Part shown: one piece after another, positions 19,060 through 28,023 of the stretch | How positions within the stretch are numbered: position 1 is the first letter of the stretch | Layout: every line of letters begins with the position of its first letter | Source: Polyangium jinanense | GTDB taxonomy: Bacteria; Myxococcota; Polyangia; Polyangiales; Polyangiaceae | Length of the DNA stretch: 64,000 nucleotides | Reading direction: 5' to 3' | Assembly: GCF_028435365.1 (NCBI RefSeq) | Contig: NZ_JAGTJJ010000009.1 | Span: 167,061-231,060 of the forward strand | Notes under the pieces: generated by a model | What the model was told of the DNA's origin: nothing | Seen by the model: the letters and a program-made list of their open reading frames with translations, nothing else | Database searches by the model: none | Program-made: the position numbers and the translations under genes

Positions 19060-22000
19060 ATGGTCCCCGGCTTCGGCAAGCAGACCCTCACGATCGGCAG
19101 CGCTCCCACGTGCGACGTCGTCATCGCGGATCCCAGCGTCGCGCCCGAACACGCGCGCCTCGTCCATCAGGGCGGCGGCAGGCTCGTGTTCATCGGCGGC
19201 GGCGCGGCGCCCTCGTTCGCGAACAACCGTCAGCTCGCCCCGGGTGAAGAAGTCCCCTTCGACTTCCGCACCCAGTTCGTCGTGGGCCGCGCGCCCGTCC
19301 CGCTCAGCCACCCCGCCATCATCCTCTCGATCATGGCCACGGGCAGCGCACCTGCGCCTGCGGGGCAGCTCGTGATCGGCCGCGATCCGGCGCGCGCATC
19401 GCTCGTCATTCAACACCCGAGCGTCTCGAGCCAGCACGCCACCGTGATGCTCGATCGCATGCTCGTCGTCGACAACGGCTCGACGAGCGGCACGTACGTC
19501 GGCACCACGAAGATCCAGGCTTCACAGCCCGCGCCGATCGATCCGAACGGCGTCGTCGCGTTTGGCCCTGTGCCCGTCCCGATCGAGCTCCTCGCGCGCC
19601 TCGCGCAAGCCGCGCGTGGCGGCGCGCCCGTCGTGAGCGGCGCGTATGCGCAGCAGCCCGCGGCGCCCATGCCGCAGACGAATGTCTCGATGCCGCAGCA
19701 GGGCTACCCGCCCGCGCAGCAGCAGGGGTATCCCTCCATGCAGCAGCAGCCGCAGGGGTATCCGCCCGTCTCGGGCGCGGCGCCGGCGGCGGGTGCGCCG
19801 GGCAAGAAGAACAAGACCGTCCTCGGCCAGCTCGACTTCGCGGGCCCGAGTGGCGGCGGACAGAAGAGCATCGGCCGCACGCCCGACAACGACATCGTCA
19901 TTCAGCACCCGCAGGTCTCGAGCCGCCATGCGCTCGTGCACCAGATGAACGGGCAGCTCTTCGTCGAGGATCGCGGCAGCGCGAACGGCACCTACGTCCG
20001 CGGCCAGCGCATCCCGCCGGGCCAGAAGATCGGCATCCAGAGCGGCGAGAAGTTCTTCATCGGCCCGATGCCGCTCCAAATCGAGCTCGGCTCCTCGGGC
20101 GCGGTCCAGGTCGTCCAGGAGGAGTACTCGGCCGATCGCTGGGCGGGCAAACCGCTCTACGAGATCGAAGCGTGGAGCCTCGTCCTCGAGGTCCCCGATC
20201 GTGACAACCCGAGTGAGATGAAGCGCCTGCTCGACGACGTCTCGTTCAAGGCGCTGCCGGGCGACATGATCGCGCTCATGGGCCCTTCGGGCGCGGGCAA
20301 GACGACGCTCTTGCTCACGTTGAACGGCTACCTCCCGCCCACGAGCGGCGTCGTCCGCATCAACGGCGAGGACCTCTACAACATCTACGACAACCTTCGC
20401 GGCTCGATCGGCTACGTCCCGCAGGACGACCTCGTGCATCCCGAGCTCACGGTCTTCGAGGCCGTGAAGTACAGCGCGAAGTTCCGCCTCCCGCCCGACT
20501 ACTCCGAGGAGGAGATCGACGCGCGTGTCGAGCAGACGATCAAGGACCTCGGCCTCGAGGGCGTGAAGAACCTCCAGATCGGCAAGCCCGAGAAGAAGAT
20601 CCTCTCGGGTGGTCAGCGGAAGCGCGTCAACATCGCGCTCGAGCTCGTCACCGACCCCGTCATCCTCTTCCTCGACGAGCCCACCTCCGGCCTCGCCGCC
20701 GACGACACGACCGCGCTGATCACGCTCTTGCACGACCTCACGAAGGCCACGGGCAAGACGATCATCATGACGATCCATCAGCCGGCGAAGGACGAGTACG
20801 AGAAGTTCTCGCACGCGCTGATCATGGGCTACGGCGGCGTGCCGATGTTCTTCGGCTCGACGCAGGGCGAGTCGTACCGGTTCTTCGGCTCGTGGAAGGA
20901 GCGGCAGGGCCAGCGCAACGACATCGACAACCCCCGCGACATGTTCGAGATGATCGCCTCGCGCGAGAAGGCCATCTACGAACAGATGCGCGCGCGGGAT
21001 CCGAACGTGCCGCGTGGTCATGCGCGCAAGACCGCCGCGCTCGAGTGGCGCCGCGAGTACTTCAGCGATCAGAACCCGACGTACCGCAAGATGTACACGG
21101 GCCGGCGCGAGATAGGCGCCGGCCAGGGACAGCGCGCGATCCCCGAACGACGCGCCACCACGAAGGGGCAGCTCGGTCTTTTGCTCTCGCGTTACTTCAA
21201 AACGAAGATGCGAGACACCGCCGGCACCGTCATCATGCTCGCGCAGGCGCCGATCATCGGCGTCTTGCTCGCGATCGTGTTCGGCTGGCAGGAGAAGGCC
21301 GTCCCGGCGTGGTGCCTCGGCGCGCTTCAGGAGCTCGGCAAGAAGTTCGGCGGCAACACGAACACCGGCGACGTCTTGAAGAGCATGACGGCCACCGCCG
21401 ACAACACCGGCGCCATCTTCTTCCTCGTCGTCGCCTCCGTCTGGTTCGGCACCTCCAACGCGGCGCGCGAGATCGTCAGCGAGCGGGCCATCTACATGCG
21501 CGAGCGCATGGTCACGCTGGGCCTGCTCAACTACGTCCTCTCGAAGTACATCCTGCTCGCGTTCTTCTGCATCATCCAGTGCACGATCCTCCTCGCGATC
21601 GTGTTCTTCACGCTCGGCTTCCACGGCGGCCCCGCGGCGTTCTTGATGCAGCTCGCCTCGCTCACGGCCACCTCGCTCGCGGCCGTTGCGCTCGGGCTCC
21701 TCCTCTCGACCGTCGTCACCTCGTCCGAGGCGGCCATGGCCTTGACGCCCATCGCGCTCATCCCTCAGGTCGTCCTCGGAGGGCTCATGGTCCCCATGAC
21801 GACGGTGCCGCACTTGAAGCCCCTCATGATGATCATGCCCGCCCGCTGGGGCTTCGAGGGCTCCATCGTCCACGAGCGCCTCTCGCTCAAGGAGGATCCC
21901 TCGTGGGTCATCGACCTCGGCCGCACCGAGAGCGCACCTGCCGACTTCATCGAGGCTGGCAAATTCAAGTGCTCGATCGCGCAGATGGCCTCGGACAACC

Positions 22001-22125
22001 TCGCGGGTGGCTGGGGCTTCACGAACTACGAGAGCACGTGGCTGCCGTTCGCGGTGCTCGGGGGCTTCACGATTTCCCTCGTCGTCGTCCTTTGCGTCAT
22101 CTTGAAGCGCCGCGATCCGGTATGA
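19060..22125 (+). CDS. Triple FHA-domain ABC-2 exporter (Rv1747-like architecture)
   Basis: A 1021-residue fusion. A divergent FHA-like segment (about 10-60) and two good FHA domains (about 104-170: GRDPARASLVIQHPSVSSQH; about 279-340: GRTPDNDIVIQHPQVSSRH) precede an ABC ATPase. The ATPase has Walker A GPSGAGKTT (about 408-416), signature LSGGQRKRVNIAL and Walker B VILFLDEPTSGL. The C-terminus is an ABC-2 membrane domain of about six helices. The half-transporter layout resembles the ABCG group and mycobacterial Rv1747, whose FHA domains bind kinase-phosphorylated threonines. The substrate is unknown; lipid-linked or cell-surface molecules are usual for this group. It is the effector end of the adjacent PP2C/FHA block. 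Confidence 0.9.
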   Translation: MVPGFGKQTLTIGSAPTCDVVIADPSVAPEHARLVHQGGGRLVFIGGGAAPSFANNRQLAPGEEVPFDFRTQFVVGRAPVPLSHPAIILSIMATGSAPAPAGQLVIGRDPARASLVIQHPSVSSQHATVMLDRMLVVDNGSTSGTYVGTTKIQASQPAPIDPNGVVAFGPVPVPIELLARLAQAARGGAPVVSGAYAQQPAAPMPQTNVSMPQQGYPPAQQQGYPSMQQQPQGYPPVSGAAPAAGAPGKKNKTVLGQLDFAGPSGGGQKSIGRTPDNDIVIQHPQVSSRHALVHQMNGQLFVEDRGSANGTYVRGQRIPPGQKIGIQSGEKFFIGPMPLQIELGSSGAVQVVQEEYSADRWAGKPLYEIEAWSLVLEVPDRDNPSEMKRLLDDVSFKALPGDMIALMGPSGAGKTTLLLTLNGYLPPTSGVVRINGEDLYNIYDNLRGSIGYVPQDDLVHPELTVFEAVKYSAKFRLPPDYSEEEIDARVEQTIKDLGLEGVKNLQIGKPEKKILSGGQRKRVNIALELVTDPVILFLDEPTSGLAADDTTALITLLHDLTKATGKTIIMTIHQPAKDEYEKFSHALIMGYGGVPMFFGSTQGESYRFFGSWKERQGQRNDIDNPRDMFEMIASREKAIYEQMRARDPNVPRGHARKTAALEWRREYFSDQNPTYRKMYTGRREIGAGQGQRAIPERRATTKGQLGLLLSRYFKTKMRDTAGTVIMLAQAPIIGVLLAIVFGWQEKAVPAWCLGALQELGKKFGGNTNTGDVLKSMTATADNTGAIFFLVVASVWFGTSNAAREIVSERAIYMRERMVTLGLLNYVLSKYILLAFFCIIQCTILLAIVFFTLGFHGGPAAFLMQLASLTATSLAAVALGLLLSTVVTSSEAAMALTPIALIPQVVLGGLMVPMTTVPHLKPLMMIMPARWGFEGSIVHERLSLKEDPSWVIDLGRTESAPADFIEAGKFKCSIAQMASDNLAGGWGFTNYESTWLPFAVLGGFTISLVVVLCVILKRRDPV

Positions 22126-22129
22126 CCAC

Positions 22130-24832
22130 GTGAACGTGCTTCCTCGCCAGAAGAGCGCCCTCGCCCTCGTCCTCGCGGGGCTCGTCGCCGGGACCTCCTC
22201 CACGCCTGCCCTCGCGCAGACCGCCCCGCCCGGCGACGCCCCCGCACCCAACGCAACCGCTGCTGCGCCCACCGGCACGATGCCCCGGCCGCTGAACTAC
22301 CAGCCGCCGGTGTATCCTCCCGAGGCCGAGAAGGCCGGCCTCGAAGCCACCGTCACCCTCCAGCTCGACATCGACAGGACCGGCAAGGTCAAGAACGTCG
22401 CCGTCATCGAGCCGGCGGGACACGGCTTCGACGAGTCGGCCATCGAGGCGGCGAAGAAGCTCGAGTTCGACCCTGCGCGCAAGGCCGACGGCACCCCCGT
22501 CCCCGCGCGTATCCTCTACCGCTACTCGTTCGCGCTGAAGAAGGCCGAGCCTCCGCCCGACGCGACCTCCGGGGACAAACCGGGTGCCGCGCAGGCGAGC
22601 GAGTCGCTCCGCGGCGTCGTCCTCGCGAGCGGCGGCGACGTCCCGCTCGCCGGCGCCACCGTCCTCCTGAGCGGCCCTTCCGGCCAGAACGAGGCCACGG
22701 TCGACATCGACGGCAACTTCCGCTTCGACGCGCTCGGGCCGGGCAAGTACCGCGTCATCATCACGGCGCCCGGCTACGACACGCTCGACGTCACCGAGGA
22801 GATCGCCGCGGGCGAGGCCATCGAGGTCAAGTACCGCCTCGTCGCCGCGAGCGACGGCCTCGAGGTCGTCGTGCGTGGCGCGCGCTCGCCGCGCGAGGTC
22901 ACGAAGCGGACGCTCGAACAACGCGAGATGCTCCGCATCCCTGGCACGAACGGCGACGCCCTCCGCGCGCTCCAGAACCTGCCCGGCGTTGCGCGACCGC
23001 CTGCCATCGCGGGCATCTTGCTCGTACGCGGCTCGGCCCCGGGGGACACGCAGACGTTCCTCGACGGCACGCAGATCCCGCTCATCTACCACTTCGGTGG
23101 TTTGTCCTCGGTCGTCCCGACCGAGATGATCGAGCGCATCGACTTCTTCCCGGGCAACTTCAGCGCGCAGTATGGCCGCGTCATGGGCGGCATCGTCGAC
23201 GTCGCGGTCCGCGCGCCCAAGAACGACGGCAAGTACCACGGCATGGCGCAGGCCGACCTCGTCGACGCGCGCTTCATCGCCGAGGGCCCCGTGCCTGGCA
23301 CGAAGAACAAGGTCCGCTTCATCGCGGGCGCGCGACGCAGCTACCTCGACGCCACGCTTGGCCTCGCCCTCGACGCCGCGGGCGCGGGCATCACGCAGCT
23401 CCCCGTCTACTGGGATTATCAGCTCGGCCTCGAGGCGAACCCCACGCCGAGCTCGAGCGTGCGCCTCACCTTCTTCGGCGCGGACGACTCGATCGCGCTC
23501 GTCGCGGATCAGCCCCCGCCCGGCGAGCCCGCGATCAGCGGCAACGCCGGGTTTCACACGGGCTTTCACCGCATCCAGCTCCGCTACGACAACGACATCG
23601 ACGACAAGAACCGCTTCTCTGCGGTCGCGGCGGTCGGCATCGACAAGCTCGATTTCGGCGTCGGCCCCTTCTTCTTCAACCTCACGAACTACAGCATCAG
23701 CGGGCGCGCCGAGTACACGCGCCGCATCAGCAAGGGCATCACGCTGAACAGCGGCCTCGACGTGTTCACGAACTACGCCGATGCGAAGTACCGCGGCCCT
23801 GCGCCGCCGCGCGCGGGCGAGCCCTCGGGCGGCCCCTTCTCCACGCGCCCGCTCATCGAGTCCGAGTTCAGCGGCTGGATCGTCAGCCCGGCCGGCTACG
23901 TCGAGCTCGAGATCGCGCCGACGGGCCGGGCCAAGCTCGTCCCGGGCGTTCGCGTCGACGGCTACAACCGCGTGGACGGCATCGACATTTCTCCACGCGT
24001 CAATGGGCGCATCGACCTCACCTCCAAGTTCCCGCGCTCGACGCTCAAGGGCGGCGTGGGCGCGTACACCCAACCGCCGCAGCCGCAGGAGACGATCCCT
24101 CCGTTCGGCTCGTCCGGGCTCCGCTCGAACCGCGCCATTCATTATGCGATCGGCGCCGAGCAGGAGTTCACGCGCAACATCGAGCTCAGCGTCGAGGGTT
24201 TTTACAAGCAGCTCGATCGCCTCGTCTCGCAGCAGGCCTCGGCCGTTGGCGGCGGCACCGACCGCGCGAACCTCGGCAAGGGGCGCATTTTCGGCGCAGA
24301 GTTCCTGCTCAAATACAAGGCCGACGCGAACTTCTTCGGCTGGGTCGCCTACACCCTCTCGCGCAGCCTCCGCACGCCGCTCCCCGGCGCCGAGGAGCAA
24401 CCCGTCTCGTTCGACCAGACGCACATCCTCACCGCCCTCGGCAGCTACCGCCTCGGCGGCGGCTGGGAGATCGGCGCGCGCTTCCGCCTCGTCTCGGGCA
24501 ACCTCACGACGCCGAACGTCTGCAACTTCGAGGAAGAGGGCTGCATCCCAAATCGCGCGAATGCCATTTACAACGCGTCCGTCGGCACCTACGTGCCGAT
24601 CCCGTACAGCGGCCCCTTCAGCGAGCGATTCCCCATGTTCCACCAGCTCGACATCCGCGTCGATCGGCGGTTCCGCTTCAAGAGCTGGCAGCTCTCGATC
24701 TACCTCGACGTACAGAACGTCTACAACAGCCAGAACGTCGAGGGCATCGATTACAACTTCAACTACACCGCGCGGCAATACGTGACGGGCGTGCCGATCC
24801 TGCCGAGCTTCGGCCTTCGTGGTGACTTCTAG
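22130..24832 (+). CDS. TonB-dependent receptor with N-terminal TonB-C and carboxypeptidase-regulatory-like domains
   Basis: A 900-residue outer membrane receptor with a GTG start 4 bases after the exporter stop. After a signal peptide (SALALVLAGLVAGTSSTPALA) comes a TonB C-terminal-type domain (about 48-130: YPPEAEKAGLEATVTLQLDI, then DESAIEAAKKLEFDPA). A carboxypeptidase-regulatory-like beta-sandwich follows (about 155-240), then the plug (PGVARPPAIAGILLVRGSAPGD...TFLDGTQIPLIYHFGG) and a 22-strand-type barrel ending in an aromatic residue (LRGDF). Such receptors import large or scarce substrates using energy from TonB/ExbBD. A TonB-C domain on the receptor itself is atypical. The tight spacing to the exporter suggests co-expression. 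Confidence 0.88.
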   Translation: MNVLPRQKSALALVLAGLVAGTSSTPALAQTAPPGDAPAPNATAAAPTGTMPRPLNYQPPVYPPEAEKAGLEATVTLQLDIDRTGKVKNVAVIEPAGHGFDESAIEAAKKLEFDPARKADGTPVPARILYRYSFALKKAEPPPDATSGDKPGAAQASESLRGVVLASGGDVPLAGATVLLSGPSGQNEATVDIDGNFRFDALGPGKYRVIITAPGYDTLDVTEEIAAGEAIEVKYRLVAASDGLEVVVRGARSPREVTKRTLEQREMLRIPGTNGDALRALQNLPGVARPPAIAGILLVRGSAPGDTQTFLDGTQIPLIYHFGGLSSVVPTEMIERIDFFPGNFSAQYGRVMGGIVDVAVRAPKNDGKYHGMAQADLVDARFIAEGPVPGTKNKVRFIAGARRSYLDATLGLALDAAGAGITQLPVYWDYQLGLEANPTPSSSVRLTFFGADDSIALVADQPPPGEPAISGNAGFHTGFHRIQLRYDNDIDDKNRFSAVAAVGIDKLDFGVGPFFFNLTNYSISGRAEYTRRISKGITLNSGLDVFTNYADAKYRGPAPPRAGEPSGGPFSTRPLIESEFSGWIVSPAGYVELEIAPTGRAKLVPGVRVDGYNRVDGIDISPRVNGRIDLTSKFPRSTLKGGVGAYTQPPQPQETIPPFGSSGLRSNRAIHYAIGAEQEFTRNIELSVEGFYKQLDRLVSQQASAVGGGTDRANLGKGRIFGAEFLLKYKADANFFGWVAYTLSRSLRTPLPGAEEQPVSFDQTHILTALGSYRLGGGWEIGARFRLVSGNLTTPNVCNFEEEGCIPNRANAIYNASVGTYVPIPYSGPFSERFPMFHQLDIRVDRRFRFKSWQLSIYLDVQNVYNSQNVEGIDYNFNYTARQYVTGVPILPSFGLRGDF

Positions 24833-24857
24833 GCCAGCCTCACGAGGAGGGAATGGG

Positions 24858-25931
24858 ATGAAGCAGACACGCGGTTTCCGACGTCACGTGCTCGGGGCGC
24901 TCGCCGCCGCGACGCTCGCCGCTCCGATCGTATCCGCGGGCTGCTCGCCTGGCTGGGTGTCGTCGAACCTCGTCAATGGCCTGCGCATCTTTGCCGTCAC
25001 TGCGGACAAACCCTACGCGCAGCCGGGCGAGGAAGTCCGCTTCGACATGAGCTTCTACGACGGCTACCCCGACCCCGAGGGCGACGGCCCGCGCCCCGTC
25101 CAGATCCTCTGGATCGGCGGCTGTTACAACCCGCCGGGCGACCTCTATTACGGCTGCTTCCCGCAGCTCTTGCAGACGTTCCAGAGCCTCGGCCAGAGCG
25201 GCGGCATGCCCCCGCCCGGACTCATCGGCTTCGGCCCGACGTTCACGACCACGATTCCCGAGGACATCCTCTCCCAGCGCCCGGCGCCGGACGGCGGCTC
25301 GAAATACGGCCTGCAATTCGTGTTTTTCTTCGCGTGCGCTGGCGAAATCAAGCCGATCGAGCTCGACCCCTCGGGCAAAGCGGGCTTCTTCCCGTTCGGC
25401 TGCTTCGATCCCGAGGGCAATCGCCTCGCCGCCGACAGCTTCGTCCCCGGGTTTGCTCAGATCTACACGTTCGAGGACGGCCGCACGAACCAGAACCCGC
25501 CCGTCAGCGGAATGACGCTCAACGGCGAGCCCATTCCCGAGGATCTCAGCCAGGCCCCGACGGTCAAGGCGTGCCCCTCCACGGTCGACGAGCGCCGGGA
25601 CGTCGGCTGCTTCGCGGGCGACCCTTACGAAAATTGCACCGAATACGAGATCGACCTCATCGTCGAGCCCAGCATCGCCGAGATCGATCCGGGCGAAATG
25701 GTCGACGGCAAGCAGATTTACGAGGCGGTCTGGGTCGACTGGCTGGTCGAAGCGGGCGACCTCACGGGTGGCGGGATCTCGCTCATCAGCGGCGTCACCG
25801 AGGGTTACAAAGACGAGCACAGCACGAAATGGATGCCGCCTGCCGAGCCCGGCCTTTACCAGATCTGGGGCGTCGTGCGTGATACGCGCGGTGGCTCGAC
25901 CTTCGTGCAGCGCTATATCCGAGTGGAGTGA
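24858..25931 (+). CDS. Lipoprotein associated with the TonB-dependent receptor
   Basis: A 357-residue protein with a lipoprotein signal (RHVLGALAAATLAAPIVSAGC, Cys29). The remainder is rich in Gly, Pro, Asp and aromatic residues and contains scattered cysteines. I recognise no family. The region near VTADKPYAQPGEEVRFDMSF and the end WGVVRDTRGGSTFVQRYIRV look like beta-sandwich (Ig-like) modules. Its ATG is 25 bases after the receptor gene and follows a GAGGAGGG ribosome-binding site, so the two are probably an operon and the lipoprotein may be a surface partner of the receptor. Function unknown. Confidence 0.75.
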   Translation: MKQTRGFRRHVLGALAAATLAAPIVSAGCSPGWVSSNLVNGLRIFAVTADKPYAQPGEEVRFDMSFYDGYPDPEGDGPRPVQILWIGGCYNPPGDLYYGCFPQLLQTFQSLGQSGGMPPPGLIGFGPTFTTTIPEDILSQRPAPDGGSKYGLQFVFFFACAGEIKPIELDPSGKAGFFPFGCFDPEGNRLAADSFVPGFAQIYTFEDGRTNQNPPVSGMTLNGEPIPEDLSQAPTVKACPSTVDERRDVGCFAGDPYENCTEYEIDLIVEPSIAEIDPGEMVDGKQIYEAVWVDWLVEAGDLTGGGISLISGVTEGYKDEHSTKWMPPAEPGLYQIWGVVRDTRGGSTFVQRYIRVE

Positions 25932-25933
25932 CC

Positions 25934-26164
25934 ATGACCCAGGAACCCACGATCGACACCACGTCGAAGGCCCGGACCTGCTCGTGCGGCCACGGCCGCG
26001 AGCACCATCTCGTAAGCCCCGAGGGCGTCTACACGATGTCCGGGTATCTCCGCCTCTTCTTTGGCATCTCGGCGCGGCCTACCAAGGTGAAATACCGCTG
26101 CCGTCGCTGCAATGAAGTATTCTCCGTGACGACGGATCCTGCCATCCTCGACCAACATTACTGA
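25934..26164 (+). CDS. Small zinc-ribbon protein
   Basis: A 76-residue protein with four cysteines in two pairs, CSC (16, 18) and CRRC (56, 59), plus His20, arranged as a zinc ribbon. It has a hydrophobic middle segment (GVYTMSGYLRLFFGI). No family is recognised and no enzyme motif is visible; a metal-binding regulatory or adaptor role is possible. The ATG at 25934 follows GGAG and lies 2 bases after the stop of the lipoprotein gene; an overlapping GTG at 25928 is a second candidate. Confidence 0.65.
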   Translation: MTQEPTIDTTSKARTCSCGHGREHHLVSPEGVYTMSGYLRLFFGISARPTKVKYRCRRCNEVFSVTTDPAILDQHY

Positions 26165-26224
26165 TTCCCGGTCGATCGCGCATTTTCCTTGACGCCCGAT
26201 CCCACGCGTCAAAGGATTGCACGC

Positions 26225-26794
26225 ATGGATCGCTTTTCGCGTTATGCGCCCCTGGAGCTACGCCCCCACGCCGATCCCGGAATGGACGATCGCTCTGGGC
26301 CGACGCTGACGCTGGGAAGCCTCTTTACCATGCTCGTGACCGTCGGCGGGGACGACGTCCCGCCGGAATATGTCGCGGCGTGTCGAAACATCGATCCGGA
26401 GGCCTGGTATCTCGGCCAGGACCTCGAAACGATTCTCAACAAGCTCGAAGACCGGGATCCCGCGCTCCCCGAGCTCATCGGCCGGAACATCTATTTCATG
26501 TTCCGCACCCAGCTCCACGGCCTCGGGATCAAGACGCCGGCCGATTTCATGGTCCAGCTCCCGACCATGTGGAAATTCGCGACGCGGGGCGACAGCGGCA
26601 CGTGGCGCGCCGCCATGAAGGGCGAGCGGCATGCGATCGTCGAGTCGCATCAACCCTTCAATTGCCATTTCGAGATCGGCGGGCTGCGCGGGTTCATCGA
26701 GGCGCTCGACGCGTACGACGTGGAGATCGCGCATTCGACGTGCGTGAGGCGAGGGGATCCTTTCTGCACGTTCGACACGCGCTGGCAGGAATGA
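26225..26794 (+). CDS. V4R-like / DUF2378-like sensory protein
   Basis: A 189-residue cytoplasmic protein. The C-terminal half (MWKFATRGDSGTWRAAMKGE, then GGLRGFIEALDAYDVEIAHS and RRGDPFCTFDTRW) resembles V4R domains and the myxobacterial DUF2378 family, which share a heme-NO-binding-like fold and end in a G-x-C-x-F motif. Assignment between these families is not possible by eye. An AAAGGA site lies 8 bases upstream of the ATG. The STAS regulator begins 10 bases downstream, so the two are likely an operon in which this protein senses a small molecule. That role is inference. Confidence 0.6.
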   Translation: MDRFSRYAPLELRPHADPGMDDRSGPTLTLGSLFTMLVTVGGDDVPPEYVAACRNIDPEAWYLGQDLETILNKLEDRDPALPELIGRNIYFMFRTQLHGLGIKTPADFMVQLPTMWKFATRGDSGTWRAAMKGERHAIVESHQPFNCHFEIGGLRGFIEALDAYDVEIAHSTCVRRGDPFCTFDTRWQE

Positions 26795-26804
26795 GCGCCG
26801 TCCG

Positions 26805-27512
26805 ATGAGCCACGAGGCAGGGGACGTACACCAGAAGCCGCCGCTCGCCGCGCGGCTCGTCGACGAGGAGATGGACCTCCTCCGCTGGATCGGCTCGCGG
26901 ATGAGCCGCGTTCTGCGCGGTCAGTACGACGAGCTGCCTTTCATCGATCGCACGGACGAGCTCGGCATCGTGGCGAACATGGTGGCGCGCGTGGCGCGGG
27001 AGCTGCGCCGGAGCCGCGAGCGGGACGAGGCGCGGCGAGAGGAGCTCGTGCTGCGCGGGCGCGAGCTCGAGGCGCGCGTGAAGGAGCTGGAGGAGGCGCG
27101 CGCGGAGCAGGAGCGGCTGCTCGCGGCGGTGCAGGAGCTCTCCGCGCCCGTCCTCGAGGTGTATCGTGGCGTCCTGCTCGTCCCGATTGCGGGCGCGCTC
27201 GACGCCACGATGCTCGCGCAGGCCGAGGAGCGCGTGCTCGCGCGGGTGGCCGCGGCGGGCGCGCGCACGGTGATCCTCGACATCACGGGGGCCTTGGCGA
27301 TCGATCCCGTCGTGGCGGAGGGCCTCGTTCGCATTGCGAGGGCCCTGTCGCTCCTCGGGGCACGGGTCGTGCTATGCGGCGTGTCGGCGGCTGCGGCACG
27401 TACGGCTGTGCAGCAGGGCCTCGATTTTGCGCCGGCGATCGTGCGCGCCGATCTCGGCAGCGCGCTCGAAGCGGCGATTGGCGCCGAGCTCCGTCGGACG
27501 CGCAGAACCTAG
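26805..27512 (+). CDS. RsbR-like STAS-domain protein lacking the usual phosphoacceptor
   Basis: A 235-residue protein. The N-terminal part has a HAMP-like helix (RLVDEEMDLLRWIGSRMSRV). A long Arg/Glu coiled coil (about 65-110) follows, then a STAS domain (about 112-230) that starts with the RsbR-type motif APVLEVYRGVLLVPIAG. In RsbR and RsbS relatives the residue after the ID of the core strand is Thr or Ser and is phosphorylated; here the sequence is AIDPVV, with Pro168. The related protein at 31920-33512 keeps the Thr. This one may therefore be an unphosphorylatable stressosome-like or scaffold subunit. No partner kinase (RsbT) is encoded nearby. Confidence 0.8.
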   Translation: MSHEAGDVHQKPPLAARLVDEEMDLLRWIGSRMSRVLRGQYDELPFIDRTDELGIVANMVARVARELRRSRERDEARREELVLRGRELEARVKELEEARAEQERLLAAVQELSAPVLEVYRGVLLVPIAGALDATMLAQAEERVLARVAAAGARTVILDITGALAIDPVVAEGLVRIARALSLLGARVVLCGVSAAAARTAVQQGLDFAPAIVRADLGSALEAAIGAELRRTRRT

Positions 27513-27570
27513 GGCAAGCGGGCCCGGGTGTCCGCGGACAAACCGACCGGACCGGGACGACCCTTCGAGG

Positions 27571-27590
27571 GCCTTACGAATTGGTAAGGC
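27571..27590. promoter_or_regulatory. Inverted repeat in the STAS-KGG intergenic region
   Basis: A perfect inverted repeat with 7-base arms, GCCTTAC (27571-27577) and GTAAGGC (27584-27590), separated by GAATTG. It lies 59 bases after the STAS gene stop and 135 bases before the KGG gene. There is no T-run, so it is more likely a protein-binding site for control of the KGG gene than a terminator. That is inference. Confidence 0.45.
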
Positions 27591-27725
27591 GACCGCTCGA
27601 CGTTCGAGGGACCGCACCCCAGAGAACCGCGTGTGGAAGGTGACGCGGGGGACGCGACGGTGCGGATGGGCCGCCCGTCGTGGATCACCGTGACAAACGA
27701 CCTTCGACTCGAAAGGGAGTGCGTC

Positions 27726-27941
27726 ATGGCACAGGAGCAGAAGAAGGGCCAAATGACGGTCGAGGAGGCGGGACGCAAGGGCGGCGAGACTGTCCGTGAC
27801 GAGCGTGGCTCCGAGTTCTACTCCGAGATCGGTCACAAGGGTGGCCAGCGCGTGCGCGAGCTCATCGAGGAAGGCAAGCAGGCCGAGGAGTCGGGCGGCG
27901 GCGGCAGCAGCGGCAGCAGCGGCAGCTCGAACAAAAGCTGA
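27726..27941 (+). CDS. KGG-repeat general stress protein (Em-like)
   Basis: A 71-residue very hydrophilic protein with two KGG repeats, EAGRKGGETVRDERG and EIGHKGGQRVRELIEEG, as in the stress-induced bacterial proteins related to plant Em/group 1 LEA proteins. It ends in a Gly/Ser-rich tail. Members accumulate in stress or stationary phase and are thought to protect against drying. The ATG at 27726 has AAAGGGAG 8 bases upstream. It is a single-gene unit with a strong terminator just downstream, next to STAS regulators of the general-stress type. Confidence 0.85.
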   Translation: MAQEQKKGQMTVEEAGRKGGETVRDERGSEFYSEIGHKGGQRVRELIEEGKQAEESGGGGSSGSSGSSNKS

Positions 27942-27974
27942 GTTCGGCCGAGCTGACACGGGCCGTTGAAGCAG

Positions 27975-28018
27975 GGCCGCGGCGAGGACATGAAACCGTG
28001 TCCGGCCGCGGCCTTTTT
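27975..28018 (+). terminator. Rho-independent terminator after the KGG gene
   Basis: Perfect 9-base arms GGCCGCGGC (27975-27983) and GCCGCGGCC (28005-28013) enclose an inner GGACA/TGTCC stem and end in TTTTT (28014-28018). This is a complete GC-rich hairpin plus T-run for plus-strand transcripts. It also sits 6 bases beyond the stop of the minus-strand cytochrome gene, so it insulates both. Confidence 0.88.
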
Positions 28019-28023
28019 CGTGT

